Position numbers and translations under genes: made by a program. From contig NZ_FORN01000006.1 in the NCBI RefSeq assembly GCF_900114015.1, positions 124,001 through 188,000 of the forward strand: 64,000 nucleotides of DNA, in the 5' to 3' direction. Origin of the DNA: Caulobacter sp. UNC279MFTsu5.1. GTDB taxonomy: Bacteria > Pseudomonadota > Alphaproteobacteria > Caulobacterales > Caulobacteraceae. The notes beneath the pieces were generated by a model. That model had not been told where the DNA came from and made no database searches. It worked only from the letters and a program-made list of their open reading frames with translations. This document shows positions 16,788 to 25,465 of the stretch, piece by piece. Numbering within the stretch: position 1 is the first letter of the stretch; each line of letters opens with the position of its first letter.

Positions 16788-17666
16788 ATGACCGTGGGGG
16801 CCGAAGGCTTGGACCAGACAGTAAGGGGCATGGACCGGCTGACCGCGCGTGAGCGCGACTGCCTGCGCCTGGTGGACGAGCATCTCAGCTCCAAGGAGAT
16901 CGCGCGCCGCCTGGGCCTGTCCAAGCACACCGTCGACTGGCATCTGGACAAGGCGCGGCGACGGCTCGGGGCCGCCGACCGCTACGAGGCGGCGCGCCTG
17001 GTCTCGCCGCGCGGTCAGGCCTCCCCTTCTTCTTGTTCTCCCCCCTCTTCTTGTTCTCCCCCCTCTTCCTCCCCCTCCCCCCCTCCGATCGCGTCGGGGT
17101 CCGACGCGACGGGGCTAGCCCCCACGCCTTCCTCCGGGTCTCTTGACCCCGTCGAGGTTTCGCGATCCCCCGGCCCACAGGCCGAAGGCCGCGACATCGA
17201 GGAAGGAACAGCACGTGCCGCCACTCACGGACTCCCAGAAGGACGCGATCGACCAGGCCATCAGCCTGCGCCGCGACGCCCTGAACTTTCACGAGACCTG
17301 GCCGACCCTCAATTCGCAGGACGACCTGGCGCCGGCCTTCACCTGGACGGAACTGGAACGACAGCTCGCCAGCCTGGCGGCGACCACCCAGAGCGCCCTG
17401 ATGGCGCCGGACCTGGTCAGCGCGACCCGCAAGCAGGCCAGTTTCAAGCCGCCGGAAATGGTGCTGCGCGAGATCCTCTGCGTGGCGGGCGCCTTGATGG
17501 ACGAGAGCTTCCTGCCGCCCGGCCAGGGCCGTTCGGAAATTGGGGAGGCCCCAATGACCTGACGCTCGGCCAACGGCTGGCCTTCATCGCCGCCGTGATG
17601 CTCGCGACCACCTTCGCGTTCGGCTCCTTGCTCGCCGGCCTGCACGCCCTTCAGGGCCTGTTCTAG
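16788..17666 (+). CDS. LuxR-type helix-turn-helix regulator with C-terminal membrane helix, interrupted by a nested gene
   Basis: The N-terminal part (MDRLTARERDCLRLV, SSKEIARRLGLSKHTVDWHL) is a GerE/LuxR DNA-binding domain. The last 40 residues (NDLTLGQRLAFIAAVML, then FGSLLAGL) form the conserved tail and membrane helix seen in Caulobacterales and Sphingomonadales regulators of this type. Between them the frame is open but has atypical composition: Ser/Pro repeats, then a stretch that is the shadow of the 17,215-17,562 gene. The native protein may therefore be about 290 residues, or the two ends may be remnants. The start could also be ATG 16,830. Confidence 0.55.
   Translation: MTVGAEGLDQTVRGMDRLTARERDCLRLVDEHLSSKEIARRLGLSKHTVDWHLDKARRRLGAADRYEAARLVSPRGQASPSSCSPPSSCSPPSSSPSPPPIASGSDATGLAPTPSSGSLDPVEVSRSPGPQAEGRDIEEGTARAATHGLPEGRDRPGHQPAPRRPELSRDLADPQFAGRPGAGLHLDGTGTTARQPGGDHPERPDGAGPGQRDPQAGQFQAAGNGAARDPLRGGRLDGRELPAARPGPFGNWGGPNDLTLGQRLAFIAAVMLATTFAFGSLLAGLHALQGLF
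17028..17063. repeat. Perfect 18-bp tandem duplication in a homopyrimidine tract
   Basis: TCTTCTTGTTCTCCCCCC is present twice in direct succession, followed by a partial third copy, inside about 65 bases that are almost purely pyrimidine on this strand. In the LuxR frame each copy encodes a six-residue Ser/Cys/Pro repeat, so copy-number changes keep the frame. Confidence 0.9.
17215..17562 (+). CDS. Small hypothetical protein nested in the LuxR-regulator linker
   Basis: 115 residues from the GTG at 17,215, preceded by GAGGAAGGA. Codons end in G or C almost throughout, unlike the overlapping LuxR frame, so this is the frame under selection. The protein is soluble and mostly helical (LTDSQKDAIDQAISLRRDA; VLREILCVAGALMDE) with no recognised domain. 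It overlaps the start of the regulator tail by a few codons. A role with the regulator or with the similar-sized gene at 17,752 is possible but unproven. Confidence 0.6.
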   Translation: MPPLTDSQKDAIDQAISLRRDALNFHETWPTLNSQDDLAPAFTWTELERQLASLAATTQSALMAPDLVSATRKQASFKPPEMVLREILCVAGALMDESFLPPGQGRSEIGEAPMT

Positions 17667-17751
17667 ACCGCCGCGTCCCGATCGCGCTCCCAAGCCTCAC
17701 CCCGATGACGCGCCGTCCGCCCCAGGCCCACGCGGCGCGAGGAGAACCGCC

Positions 17752-18108
17752 ATGCTCAAGGAACGCCGCAACGCCGCCGAGGCCGTCGCCGAGGCCCTGT
17801 TCGCCGCCGAGAAGGCCATCGACGCGGCCATCGCCAGCACCGCCGCCCTGACCACCCTGATGCCGGCCTCGCGGGAAGCCGCCAACCTCTCGGTGATGGT
17901 CGGCCAGGACGCCCTGATCAGTGCGATCGAGACGATGCGCGCCCTGGGCGTGGCCCGGCAGAACATTCTCGAAACCCACCAGGGCCTCAGCAAGGCCCAG
18001 CACGACATCGGCCTCTCGGCCGTCTCGTTCGGCGGCGGCGGCAAGAAGCCCCCCGCCTTCCTGATCGGCGGCCTGCGGGCGGTGCCGACCACGCGCGACG
18101 TCGCCTGA
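17752..18108 (+). CDS. Small helical hypothetical protein
   Basis: 118 residues beginning after AGGAGAACCGCC, a strong ribosome site. It is alanine-rich and helical with hydrophobic heptads (AEAVAEALFAAEKAIDAAI) and a glycine-rich loop (GGGGKKPPAF) near the C-terminus. No domain was recognised. It follows the nested gene by 190 bases in the same direction; both may form a regulator-linked accessory module. Confidence 0.65.
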   Translation: MLKERRNAAEAVAEALFAAEKAIDAAIASTAALTTLMPASREAANLSVMVGQDALISAIETMRALGVARQNILETHQGLSKAQHDIGLSAVSFGGGGKKPPAFLIGGLRAVPTTRDVA

Positions 18109-18256
18109 CCCCTCCCCGCTCAGGTCTCGCGCCGCGGGCCCGATCATGCACCCCCACATATGATCGGGCCCGTGACTTCAGGGATCGGTTCGGGCCACGG
18201 AACGGGTTATCCTGCGGCCTCGACTCGCCGCCGGATCCCGCCTCGGAACCCTGCCG

Positions 18257-18694
18257 ATGTACGTCCAGACTCCCGACCAGCTGTTCAGCCTCGCCTTGCT
18301 GCTGGCCTGCTGCGGCCTCGCCGTCTGGCGCGGGCGCTGGGTCGAGCGGGTCGCCGCGGCGGCGATGGCCGTGGCCTGGTTCGTCAGCCCCCTGGTCCAG
18401 GACGACCACCAGACCCTCGGCGCCCAGAGCGGCGTGCTGATCGTCGACCTCCTGCTGCTGCTGGTCCTGCTGCACCTGGCCCTGACGACGGACCGCTGGT
18501 GGACCATGACGGCGACGGCGTTCCAGGGCGTCACCGCCCTGATCCACCTGGCCGCCGCGATCGACCGCCAGATCTTCCCCCGCGCCTACTACGTAGCCGG
18601 CAGCCTGATCAGCGACTTGGTGATGGGCGCCCTGCTGGTGGGCGCCTGGAACGCGGGCCGGCGCTCGAAACCACCTCCGGGCGAGTTCGCCTGA
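18257..18694 (+). CDS. Four-helix integral membrane protein of unknown function
   Basis: 145 residues with four hydrophobic segments (beginning LFSLALLLACCGLAVW; VLIVDLLLLLVLLHLAL). There is no signal peptide cleavage site and no known catalytic motif. The ribosome site is weak. It lies 90 bases before the RND adaptor gene but the link is unclear. Confidence 0.65.
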   Translation: MYVQTPDQLFSLALLLACCGLAVWRGRWVERVAAAAMAVAWFVSPLVQDDHQTLGAQSGVLIVDLLLLLVLLHLALTTDRWWTMTATAFQGVTALIHLAAAIDRQIFPRAYYVAGSLISDLVMGALLVGAWNAGRRSKPPPGEFA

Positions 18695-18783
18695 CGCCGT
18701 TTGGCCTCCTTACGATCATTTAATCCGGTGAACAGCGTTTCTCGGTTAGAAGGCGTGGGCTGTTCAAAATTATCGGAGCTGAG

Positions 18784-19908
18784 GTGGTCGTGCATCAACG
18801 GATCAAAAAACGCGGCCTGGGTTCGACTGCGTTACCCGTGGTGCTCTGCATCGGCGCCCTGGGGCTGTCCGCGTGCGACCATGGCGACAAGGCCAAGGCC
18901 AAGACGCCCAAGCCCTCCCTGACCGCCAGCCAGACCGTCAGCGTGGCCGCGGTGACCATCCAGTCGCTGCCGCGGATCATCAACGCCTCGGGCACCGTCA
19001 CGCCCTGGGAAGAGGTGCCCGTCGGCGCCGAGACCGGCGGCCTGACCGCGGTGTCGGTCAACGCCGAGGAAGGCCAGGTCGTGCGCCAGGGCCAGATCCT
19101 GGTCGCCCTGAACGACACCATGCTGCGCGCCCAGCTGCACCAGCAGGAAGCGGCCGTGGCCAGCGCCAAGGCCACCCTGGCCGAGGCCCAGGCCGCGCTG
19201 GGCCGCTCGCGCGAGCTGCAGGCCAAGGGCTATCTGTCCCAGGCCTCGCTCGACACCGCCACCGCCCGCCAGCAGACCGCCGCCGCCCAGCTGGCCGCCG
19301 CCGACGCCGCGCGCAACGAAACCCTCGCCCGCCTGGGCCAGGCCGTCGTCCGCGCCCCGGTCTCGGGCCTGATCAGCCGCCGCAGCGTCACCAAGGGCCA
19401 GATCGTCTCGGCCGGGACCGAGCTGTTCCGCATCGTGCGCGACGGCCGGCTGGAACTGGACGCCGAGATCCCGGAGGCCGACCTGCTGGCCGTCAAGGCC
19501 GGCATGCCGGCCACCGTCACCTCCGACCAGGTCGGCCAGACCACGGGCACGGTCCGCATCGTCACCTCCGAGGTCAACACCCAGACCCGGGTCGGCCTGG
19601 CCCGGATCAGCCTGGCGCCCGGCAGCGGCTTCCGCTCGGGCATGTTCGCCCGCGCCCAGATCGCGGCCGGCAACCGCCCGGCCCCGACCATCCCGACCGC
19701 CGCCATCCTCTATCGCCAGAACCAGGCCGGCGTGTTCGTGGTCGAGGCCAACAACCACGCCCGCTTCCGGCGCATCGACATCCTGGCGCGCAACGCCGAC
19801 CAGACCTCGGCCGAAGGCCTGAACGCCGGCGAGCGCGTGGTGGTCGAGGGCGCGGGCTTCCTGGGCGACAACGACGCGGTGCGCATCGCCGCCGTCGCCA
19901 AGCGCTAG
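18784..19908 (+). CDS. RND efflux periplasmic adaptor lipoprotein (HlyD/MexA family)
   Basis: 374 residues. A lipobox (GALGLSAC) with Cys31 anchors it in the inner membrane. The barrel-sandwich halves GGLTAVSVNAEEGQVVRQGQ and VRAPVSGLISRRSVTKGQIV flank a helical hairpin rich in Ala/Gln, followed by the beta-barrel domain. It connects the pump encoded next (9 bases downstream) to an outer-membrane channel not present here. The GTG start at 18,784 is preceded by GGAGCTGAG; GTG 18,790 is an alternative. Confidence 0.9.
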   Translation: MVVHQRIKKRGLGSTALPVVLCIGALGLSACDHGDKAKAKTPKPSLTASQTVSVAAVTIQSLPRIINASGTVTPWEEVPVGAETGGLTAVSVNAEEGQVVRQGQILVALNDTMLRAQLHQQEAAVASAKATLAEAQAALGRSRELQAKGYLSQASLDTATARQQTAAAQLAAADAARNETLARLGQAVVRAPVSGLISRRSVTKGQIVSAGTELFRIVRDGRLELDAEIPEADLLAVKAGMPATVTSDQVGQTTGTVRIVTSEVNTQTRVGLARISLAPGSGFRSGMFARAQIAAGNRPAPTIPTAAILYRQNQAGVFVVEANNHARFRRIDILARNADQTSAEGLNAGERVVVEGAGFLGDNDAVRIAAVAKR

Positions 19909-19917
19909 GGGACCGCG

Positions 19918-22900
19918 ATGGACAATCCCAGCCCCAACCCCAACAACATCTCGCGGTGGGCGATCAAGAACCCGATCCCCGTCCTGCTGTTGTTCGTGCT
20001 GCTGACCATCGCCGGGATCTCCGGCTTCAGCAGCATGCGGATCAACGACAACCCCGACGTCGACCTGCCGCTGGTGGTGGTCTCCGCCGCGCGTCCCGGC
20101 GCGGCGCCGACCGAGCTGGAAACCCAGGTCACCCGCCTGATCGAAGACTCGATCGCGGGCCTGGGCCAGGTGCGCCATATCAACTCCACCGTCGGCGACG
20201 GCTTTTCGTCGACCGTCATCGAATTCGAGCTGGGCGTCGACCACGAGCGGGTCACCAACGACGTCCGCAACGCCATGTCCAACCTGCAGAGCTCGCTGCC
20301 GCAGGACATGCAGCTCCCCAACGTCACGCGCATCGACATCTCGGGCAATCCGCTGATCACCTACGTGGTCCAGGCCCCGACCCTGACGCCGGAGCAACGC
20401 AGTTGGTTCGTCGACCACGACGTCAGCCGCGCCCTGCTGGCCATCAAGGGCATCGGCGAGGTCAACCGCCAGGGCGGCGTCAGCCGCGAGATCCAGGTGG
20501 CGCTGGATCCCGACCGCCTGGCGGCGCGCGGGGTGACGGCGGCCGAGGTCAGCCAGGCCCTGCAATCGGCCAACGCCGACCTGCCCGGCGGCCGCGTGAC
20601 GGTCTCCGGCTCCGAACGGGCCATCCGCACCCTGGGCGCGGCCAACACCGTCGAGCAGCTGCGCGAAACCCGCGTCCAGTTGAACAATGGCGAGACCGTG
20701 CGCCTGGGCGACCTGGGCGAGGTCACCGACCACTGGGCCGAGCCGCGCACCCAGGCGCGCTTCAACAACCAGGAAGTCGTCACCTTCAACATGGTCCGTT
20801 CGCGCGGCGCCTCCGAGGTCAAGGTCGCCGAGAAGGTCCGCAAGGAGGTTGAGAAGCTCGACAAGGCCCACCCCGAGCTGAAGATCATCGAGCTGACCTC
20901 GAACGTGAAATATATCGAGCAGAGCTACTACGCCTCGCTGGAAGCCCTGGGCCTGGGCGCCCTGCTGGCGGTGCTGGTGGTGCTGCTGTTCCTGCGCGAC
21001 TGGCGCGCCACCTTCCTGGCGGCCGTGGCCATTCCGCTGTCGCTGTTCCCGACCTTCGCGGTCATGGCGCCGCTGGGCCAGTCGCTGAACGGCGTCACCC
21101 TGCTGGCCCTGTCGCTGACCGTCGGCATCCTGGTCGACGACGCCATCGTCGAGATCGAGAACATCGTCCGCCACATGCGCGGGGGCAAGTCGCCCTATCA
21201 CGCGGCCATGGAGGCGGCCGACGAGATCGGCCTAGCGGTCGTGGCCACCACCTTCACCATCGTGGCGGTGTTCGCGCCCGTCGGCTTCATGCCCGGGATC
21301 ATCGGTCAGTTCTTCAAGGCCTTCGCCCTGGCCGCCTGCGTCTCGGTTCTGTTCTCGCTGGTGGTCGCCCGCATGCTGACGCCGCTGATGGGCGCCTACA
21401 TGCTCAAGGCCCACCACAAGCCGGACAAGGACCCGCCGTGGATGGGTCCCTATCTGAAGAGCCTGAACTGGGCGCTGTCGCACAAGATCGTCGTGGCCTT
21501 GCTGGCCATTCCGATGCTGATCGGCACCGGCGTCCTGGCCACCCGCCTGCCGTTCGAGTTCCAGCCGGCGGCCGACCGCGGCCGCGCGCCGTTCAGCGTC
21601 GCCCTGCCGCCCGGCGCGACGCTCAACGAGACCGACGCCATCGCCCAGCGCATGACCCGCGAGCTGCTGGCCCGTCCCGAGGTGACCGGGGTCTACGCCT
21701 CGGTCGGCAGCGACGGCGTCAACAAGGCCGAGCTGACCGCCGACCTGACGCCCAAGGGCGAACGGATGAGCCAGCGCGACTTCAGCCGCCTGATGGTCGA
21801 CCAGTTCAAGGCGATCCCCGGCGCGCGGATCGGGGCCGGCAGCAACAACGGCGGCGGGCCCAGCGACGGCTCCAGCTACACCCTGCGCCTGGTCGGCGAC
21901 AACGGCCCGCAGCTGGAGGCCGCCGCCCGCGCGGTCGAGTCCCAGATGCGCACCGTCCCGGGCCTGGCCAACGTGGTCAACACCGCGGCCATCGCCCGGC
22001 CCGAGATCATCGTCTCGCCCAAGCCCGACCAGGCCGCCAGGGCCGGGGTCTCGGCCGGCGCGATCTCCCAGGCCGTGCGGGTGGCCACGATCGGCGACAT
22101 CGACCAGTCCCTGCCCAAGTACAATCTGGGCGACCGCCAGGTGCCGATCCGCCTGCGCCTGACCGACGACGCGCGCGAGAACATGTCGGTGCTGGAGACC
22201 CTCAAGGTCCCGACCAGCCACGGCGGTTCGGTGCCGCTGAACGCGGTGGCGGACGTGCGCTACGGCGCGGGCCCGTCGCAGATCTCGCGCCAGGACCGGG
22301 CTCGGGTGGCCGAGATCACCGCCGAGCTCGACGGCATCGTCGTCGGCGAAGCCAGCAAGCGCGTTCACGACCTGGTCTCGGTCAAGAACCTGCCGGCCGG
22401 CGTCAAGGAAGTGGCGGCCGGCGACGCCGAGTTCATCCAGGAGATGGTCACCGGCTTCGCCGCCGCCCTCGTGACCGGCATCCTGTTGATGTACGTCGTG
22501 CTGGTGCTGCTGTTCCGCAGCTTCGCCCACCCGGTGACCATCATGGCCGCCCTGCCCCTGGCGATCGGCGGCGCGTTCGGCCTGCTGGTGCTCGTCAAGA
22601 GCAGCTTCTCGATGTCGACCCTGATCGGCATCCTGATGCTGCTGGGCATCGCGGCCAAGAACTCGATCCTGCTGGTCGAGTACGCGATCATGGCCATGAA
22701 GGGCGGCATGACCCGTCGGGAGGCCCTGCTGGACGCCGCGCACAAGCGGGCCCGGCCGATCATCATGACCACGGTCGCCATGGCCGCGGGCATGTTCCCG
22801 GTCGCGGTCGGGTTCGGCGCCGACGTCGAGTTCCGCGCCCCGATGGCCATCGCGGTCATCGGCGGGCTGATCACCTCGACCTTCCTGTCGCTGCTCTACA

Positions 22901-23055
22901 TCCCGGTGGTGTTCGTGTTCATGGACAAACTCAAGAACTGGTCGGGCCAGATCGTCGACCGGATGTTCAGGCACCAGCATACGGCGCACGGCCACGCCCA
23001 AGGTCACGGACAACAGCCCGAGCCGGTCGTCAGCGGCGGCGGCCGGGAGCTCTGA
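19918..23055 (+). CDS. RND efflux transporter (AcrB/MexB-like, HAE family)
   Basis: 1045 residues with the RND layout: N-terminal helix after WAIKNPIPVLLLFVL, two large periplasmic loops and two blocks of helices. The proton-relay aspartates are in LTVGILVDDAIVEIENI, with the family motif SLFPTFAVMAPLG nearby. IPVVFVFMD closes the last helix. It uses the proton gradient to expel hydrophobic compounds in complex with the adaptor. The outer-membrane partner and a local regulator are absent. A family A palindrome follows as a likely transcription stop. Confidence 0.93.
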   Translation: MDNPSPNPNNISRWAIKNPIPVLLLFVLLTIAGISGFSSMRINDNPDVDLPLVVVSAARPGAAPTELETQVTRLIEDSIAGLGQVRHINSTVGDGFSSTVIEFELGVDHERVTNDVRNAMSNLQSSLPQDMQLPNVTRIDISGNPLITYVVQAPTLTPEQRSWFVDHDVSRALLAIKGIGEVNRQGGVSREIQVALDPDRLAARGVTAAEVSQALQSANADLPGGRVTVSGSERAIRTLGAANTVEQLRETRVQLNNGETVRLGDLGEVTDHWAEPRTQARFNNQEVVTFNMVRSRGASEVKVAEKVRKEVEKLDKAHPELKIIELTSNVKYIEQSYYASLEALGLGALLAVLVVLLFLRDWRATFLAAVAIPLSLFPTFAVMAPLGQSLNGVTLLALSLTVGILVDDAIVEIENIVRHMRGGKSPYHAAMEAADEIGLAVVATTFTIVAVFAPVGFMPGIIGQFFKAFALAACVSVLFSLVVARMLTPLMGAYMLKAHHKPDKDPPWMGPYLKSLNWALSHKIVVALLAIPMLIGTGVLATRLPFEFQPAADRGRAPFSVALPPGATLNETDAIAQRMTRELLARPEVTGVYASVGSDGVNKAELTADLTPKGERMSQRDFSRLMVDQFKAIPGARIGAGSNNGGGPSDGSSYTLRLVGDNGPQLEAAARAVESQMRTVPGLANVVNTAAIARPEIIVSPKPDQAARAGVSAGAISQAVRVATIGDIDQSLPKYNLGDRQVPIRLRLTDDARENMSVLETLKVPTSHGGSVPLNAVADVRYGAGPSQISRQDRARVAEITAELDGIVVGEASKRVHDLVSVKNLPAGVKEVAAGDAEFIQEMVTGFAAALVTGILLMYVVLVLLFRSFAHPVTIMAALPLAIGGAFGLLVLVKSSFSMSTLIGILMLLGIAAKNSILLVEYAIMAMKGGMTRREALLDAAHKRARPIIMTTVAMAAGMFPVAVGFGADVEFRAPMAIAVIGGLITSTFLSLLYIPVVFVFMDKLKNWSGQIVDRMFRHQHTAHGHAQGHGQQPEPVVSGGGREL

Positions 23056-23073
23056 CGCCGCTCTTCCCCGAAA

Positions 23074-23107
23074 CCGTCATCCCGGGTCCGCGGGCCCGGG
23101 ATGACGG
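23074..23107. repeat. Family A palindrome, minimal hairpin form
   Basis: CCGTCATCCCGGG pairs with CCCGGGATGACGG across TCCGCGGG. It lies between convergent genes and could end transcription from both sides, though no T-run is present. Confidence 0.8.
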
Positions 23108-23126
23108 CGGGAAGACGGCCATGGCC

Positions 23127-23426
23127 TCAGCGCCGCGAGACGATGCCGTCGATGGTCATCGCCCGGGCGGCGCTGTCCTCTCCCAGGCGGCGGGCGATGT
23201 CGCGGACGCCCGGGGGATAGGCCTCGCCGCCGCCGGCGATCTCCTCGGCGATCCGCTGGGTCTGGAGCAGGCTGGCCCGCAAGGCGTCGATATGGGCGCG
23301 GGCCAGGCGCCGCGCCTCGGCCTGGAGGTCCTGGACCCGCTCGCTCAGGCTGGCGGTCGTCTCCACCGCCACCTTCGCCCGTTGATTGGCCGTAACCACG
23401 CGAAGAGATGCCGACATAACAATCAT
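23127..23426 (-). CDS. Small coiled-coil hypothetical protein
   Basis: 99 residues. The central part (SERVQDLQAEARRLARAHID) predicts an amphipathic helix or coiled coil. There is no signal peptide or known domain. The ATG at 23,426 is preceded by GAAACGGA; a second in-frame ATG at 23,417 is possible. It is convergent with the RND operon. Confidence 0.6.
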   Translation of the reverse strand: MIVMSASLRVVTANQRAKVAVETTASLSERVQDLQAEARRLARAHIDALRASLLQTQRIAEEIAGGGEAYPPGVRDIARRLGEDSAARAMTIDGIVSRR

Positions 23427-23646
23427 TCCGTTTCACGCCGTGGATCTCACGGCCAAGGTCCTCTAGGTGCCGGGCGGCGGCTGAACGCGTCGTGAGGGGC
23501 CTGTTAGGCGTCGTTCAGAAACGCGCCAAAGCTCCGGCCCGCCGGAAGGCCGCAAGCCTCCCGCGCCGATTTCCCCTTGTCCCTTCCCCGCGCATCGGGT
23601 CTCGATCCGGGGTGACCGGCGCGACTCGCCGGCCCAGGGCCCGATC

Positions 23647-24756
23647 ATGAATTCCGATCTCGACACCGACACCGCCGCCGCGCGGGCGCTGTTCCAATCC
23701 CTGGAGGGCATGGAAGGGCTGTCGCGGCCGGAGCCGGCCGTCCCGGCCAAGGCCGGGGCCCGCTTCCCCGGCCAGTCGGCCCTGATCAAGCTCTATCCCG
23801 GCGTGCTGGTGGCGGTGACCATCGCCCTGGCCTCGCAGTGGCTGGCCCAGCACTACGGCGCGCCGGTCATGCTGTTCGCCCTGCTGTTCGGCATGACCTT
23901 CCATTTCCTGCACCAGGAAGGCCGCTGCATCCCGGGCATCGAGTTCTCGTCCAAGGCCGTCCTGCGGTTCGGCGTCGCCCTGCTGGGCGCGCGGATCACC
24001 GCCAGCCAGATCCTCGGCCTGGGCCTGACGCCGATCGTCACGGTGATCGTCGGCATCGGTTCCACCATCGCCCTGGGCGCGGTCCTGGCCCGGCGGATGG
24101 GCCTGAGGTCCAGCTTCGGCGTGCTGTCGGGCGGGGCGGTCGGCATCTGCGGCGCCTCGGCGGCCCTGGCCATCGCCTCGGTCCTGCCGCGCGGCAAGGA
24201 CGCCGAGCGCGACACCATCCTGGCGGTCGTCACGGTCACCGCCCTGTCGACCATCGCCATGATCACCTATCCGCTGCTGACCGCGGCCCTGCACCTGGAC
24301 CACACCCGGGCGGGGATCTTCCTGGGCGGCACCATCCACGACGTCGCCCAGGTGGTCGGGGCCGGCTACATGATCTCGCCTCACACCGGCGACGTGGCCA
24401 CCTATGTGAAGCTGCTGCGGGTGACCATGCTGCTGCCGGTGGTGTTCACCATCGCCTTCGTGGTCGCGCGCATGGGTCCCGGCGCGGCCGGCGGCGCCAG
24501 GCCGACCGTGCCGCTGTTCCTGGTCGGCTTCGCGGCGCTGGTCATCGTCAACAGCCTGGGCTGGCTGGCCAAGCCGGTCACCGACGCCGCCAATGAGATC
24601 TCGCGCTGGTGCCTGGTCACGGCCATCGCCGGCCTGGGCATGAAGACCTCGTTCAAGGACCTGATGACCGCCGGCTGGCGGCCCGTGGCGCTGATGGTGT
24701 TCGAGACGGTGTGGATCGCCGGCGTGGTGCTGGTGGCGGTGACGTTCTTCACCTAG
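23647..24756 (+). CDS. YeiH-family (UPF0324) putative sulfate/anion exporter
   Basis: 369 residues with about ten membrane segments after a short cytoplasmic N-terminus. RFGVALLGARITASQIL, SFGVLSGGAVGICGASAALA and GGTIHDVAQVVGAGYM are hallmarks of this family, related to CPA-type transporters. Function is poorly established in the family; sulfate or sulfite export has been proposed. It overlaps the 3' end of the convergent esterase by 8 bases. Confidence 0.85.
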   Translation: MNSDLDTDTAAARALFQSLEGMEGLSRPEPAVPAKAGARFPGQSALIKLYPGVLVAVTIALASQWLAQHYGAPVMLFALLFGMTFHFLHQEGRCIPGIEFSSKAVLRFGVALLGARITASQILGLGLTPIVTVIVGIGSTIALGAVLARRMGLRSSFGVLSGGAVGICGASAALAIASVLPRGKDAERDTILAVVTVTALSTIAMITYPLLTAALHLDHTRAGIFLGGTIHDVAQVVGAGYMISPHTGDVATYVKLLRVTMLLPVVFTIAFVVARMGPGAAGGARPTVPLFLVGFAALVIVNSLGWLAKPVTDAANEISRWCLVTAIAGLGMKTSFKDLMTAGWRPVALMVFETVWIAGVVLVAVTFFT

Positions 24757-25408
24757 CCGCGGTCCGGAGCGGCCTCGCCTTCAGCGCCTGGGCCACCAGC
24801 GGGGCCAGGCGATCGCCGATGATCCGCGCGCCCGCCGCGTTGGGATGGATGCCGTCGCCCTGCATCAGCTGCCGCGAGCCGCCGACGCCCGCCAGGATGT
24901 TGGGATAGAGCGGGATCGAGAACTCGCGAGCCAGAGCCGGATAGACGGCGTTGAACTCCCGGGCGTAGGCCGCGCCGATCAGCGGCGGCGCGCCGACCCC
25001 GACCAGGACGACGCCGATCCGGCGGCTGCGCAGCCTCAGCAGGATGGCCCGTAGATTGGCCTTGGTCACGCGGGGCTCGATCCCCTGCAGCAGGTCGTTG
25101 CCGCCCAGGGCCACGACGCACAGGGCGGTGTCCGGCGGGACGCTGAAATTGACCCGCGCCAGGCCGCCGCCGCTGGTGTCGCCCGACACGCCGGCGGCCC
25201 GCACCCTGGCGAAGACGTTCATGCGGGTCAACGCCGCCTGCAGTTGGGCGGGCATGGCGTCCCTGGCCGGCAGACCCAGGCCGGCGGTGATCGAGTCGCC
25301 CAGCACCGTGACCACCCGGTCCTGCGGCGTCGCGGCGATCTGCGACGCGGCGGCCAGGCCGATCAGGGTCTGCCGGCGGTTGAGAAAACGCGGTGCGGTG
25401 ACGCTCAT
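24749..25408 (-). CDS. tesA: TesA-like SGNH arylesterase/thioesterase
   Basis: 219 residues. LGDSITAGLG holds the catalytic serine, GVSGDTSGGG the block II glycine, VALGGNDLL block III and DGIHPN the catalytic Asp and His of SGNH hydrolases. The N-terminus (RRQTLIGLAAASQIAA) looks like a signal or twin-arginine-like segment, suggesting a periplasmic enzyme. It is divergent from ybbA-like and ybbP-like genes across 57 bases, the conserved tesA-ybbA-ybbP arrangement of proteobacteria. Confidence 0.87.
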   Translation of the reverse strand: MSVTAPRFLNRRQTLIGLAAASQIAATPQDRVVTVLGDSITAGLGLPARDAMPAQLQAALTRMNVFARVRAAGVSGDTSGGGLARVNFSVPPDTALCVVALGGNDLLQGIEPRVTKANLRAILLRLRSRRIGVVLVGVGAPPLIGAAYAREFNAVYPALAREFSIPLYPNILAGVGGSRQLMQGDGIHPNAAGARIIGDRLAPLVAQALKARPLRTAAR

Positions 25409-25465
25409 CTCTTCCTATGTAGTTCTGCGTTCGCCCGGACAATGGGCGAGGATTCAGGAAGTTTC

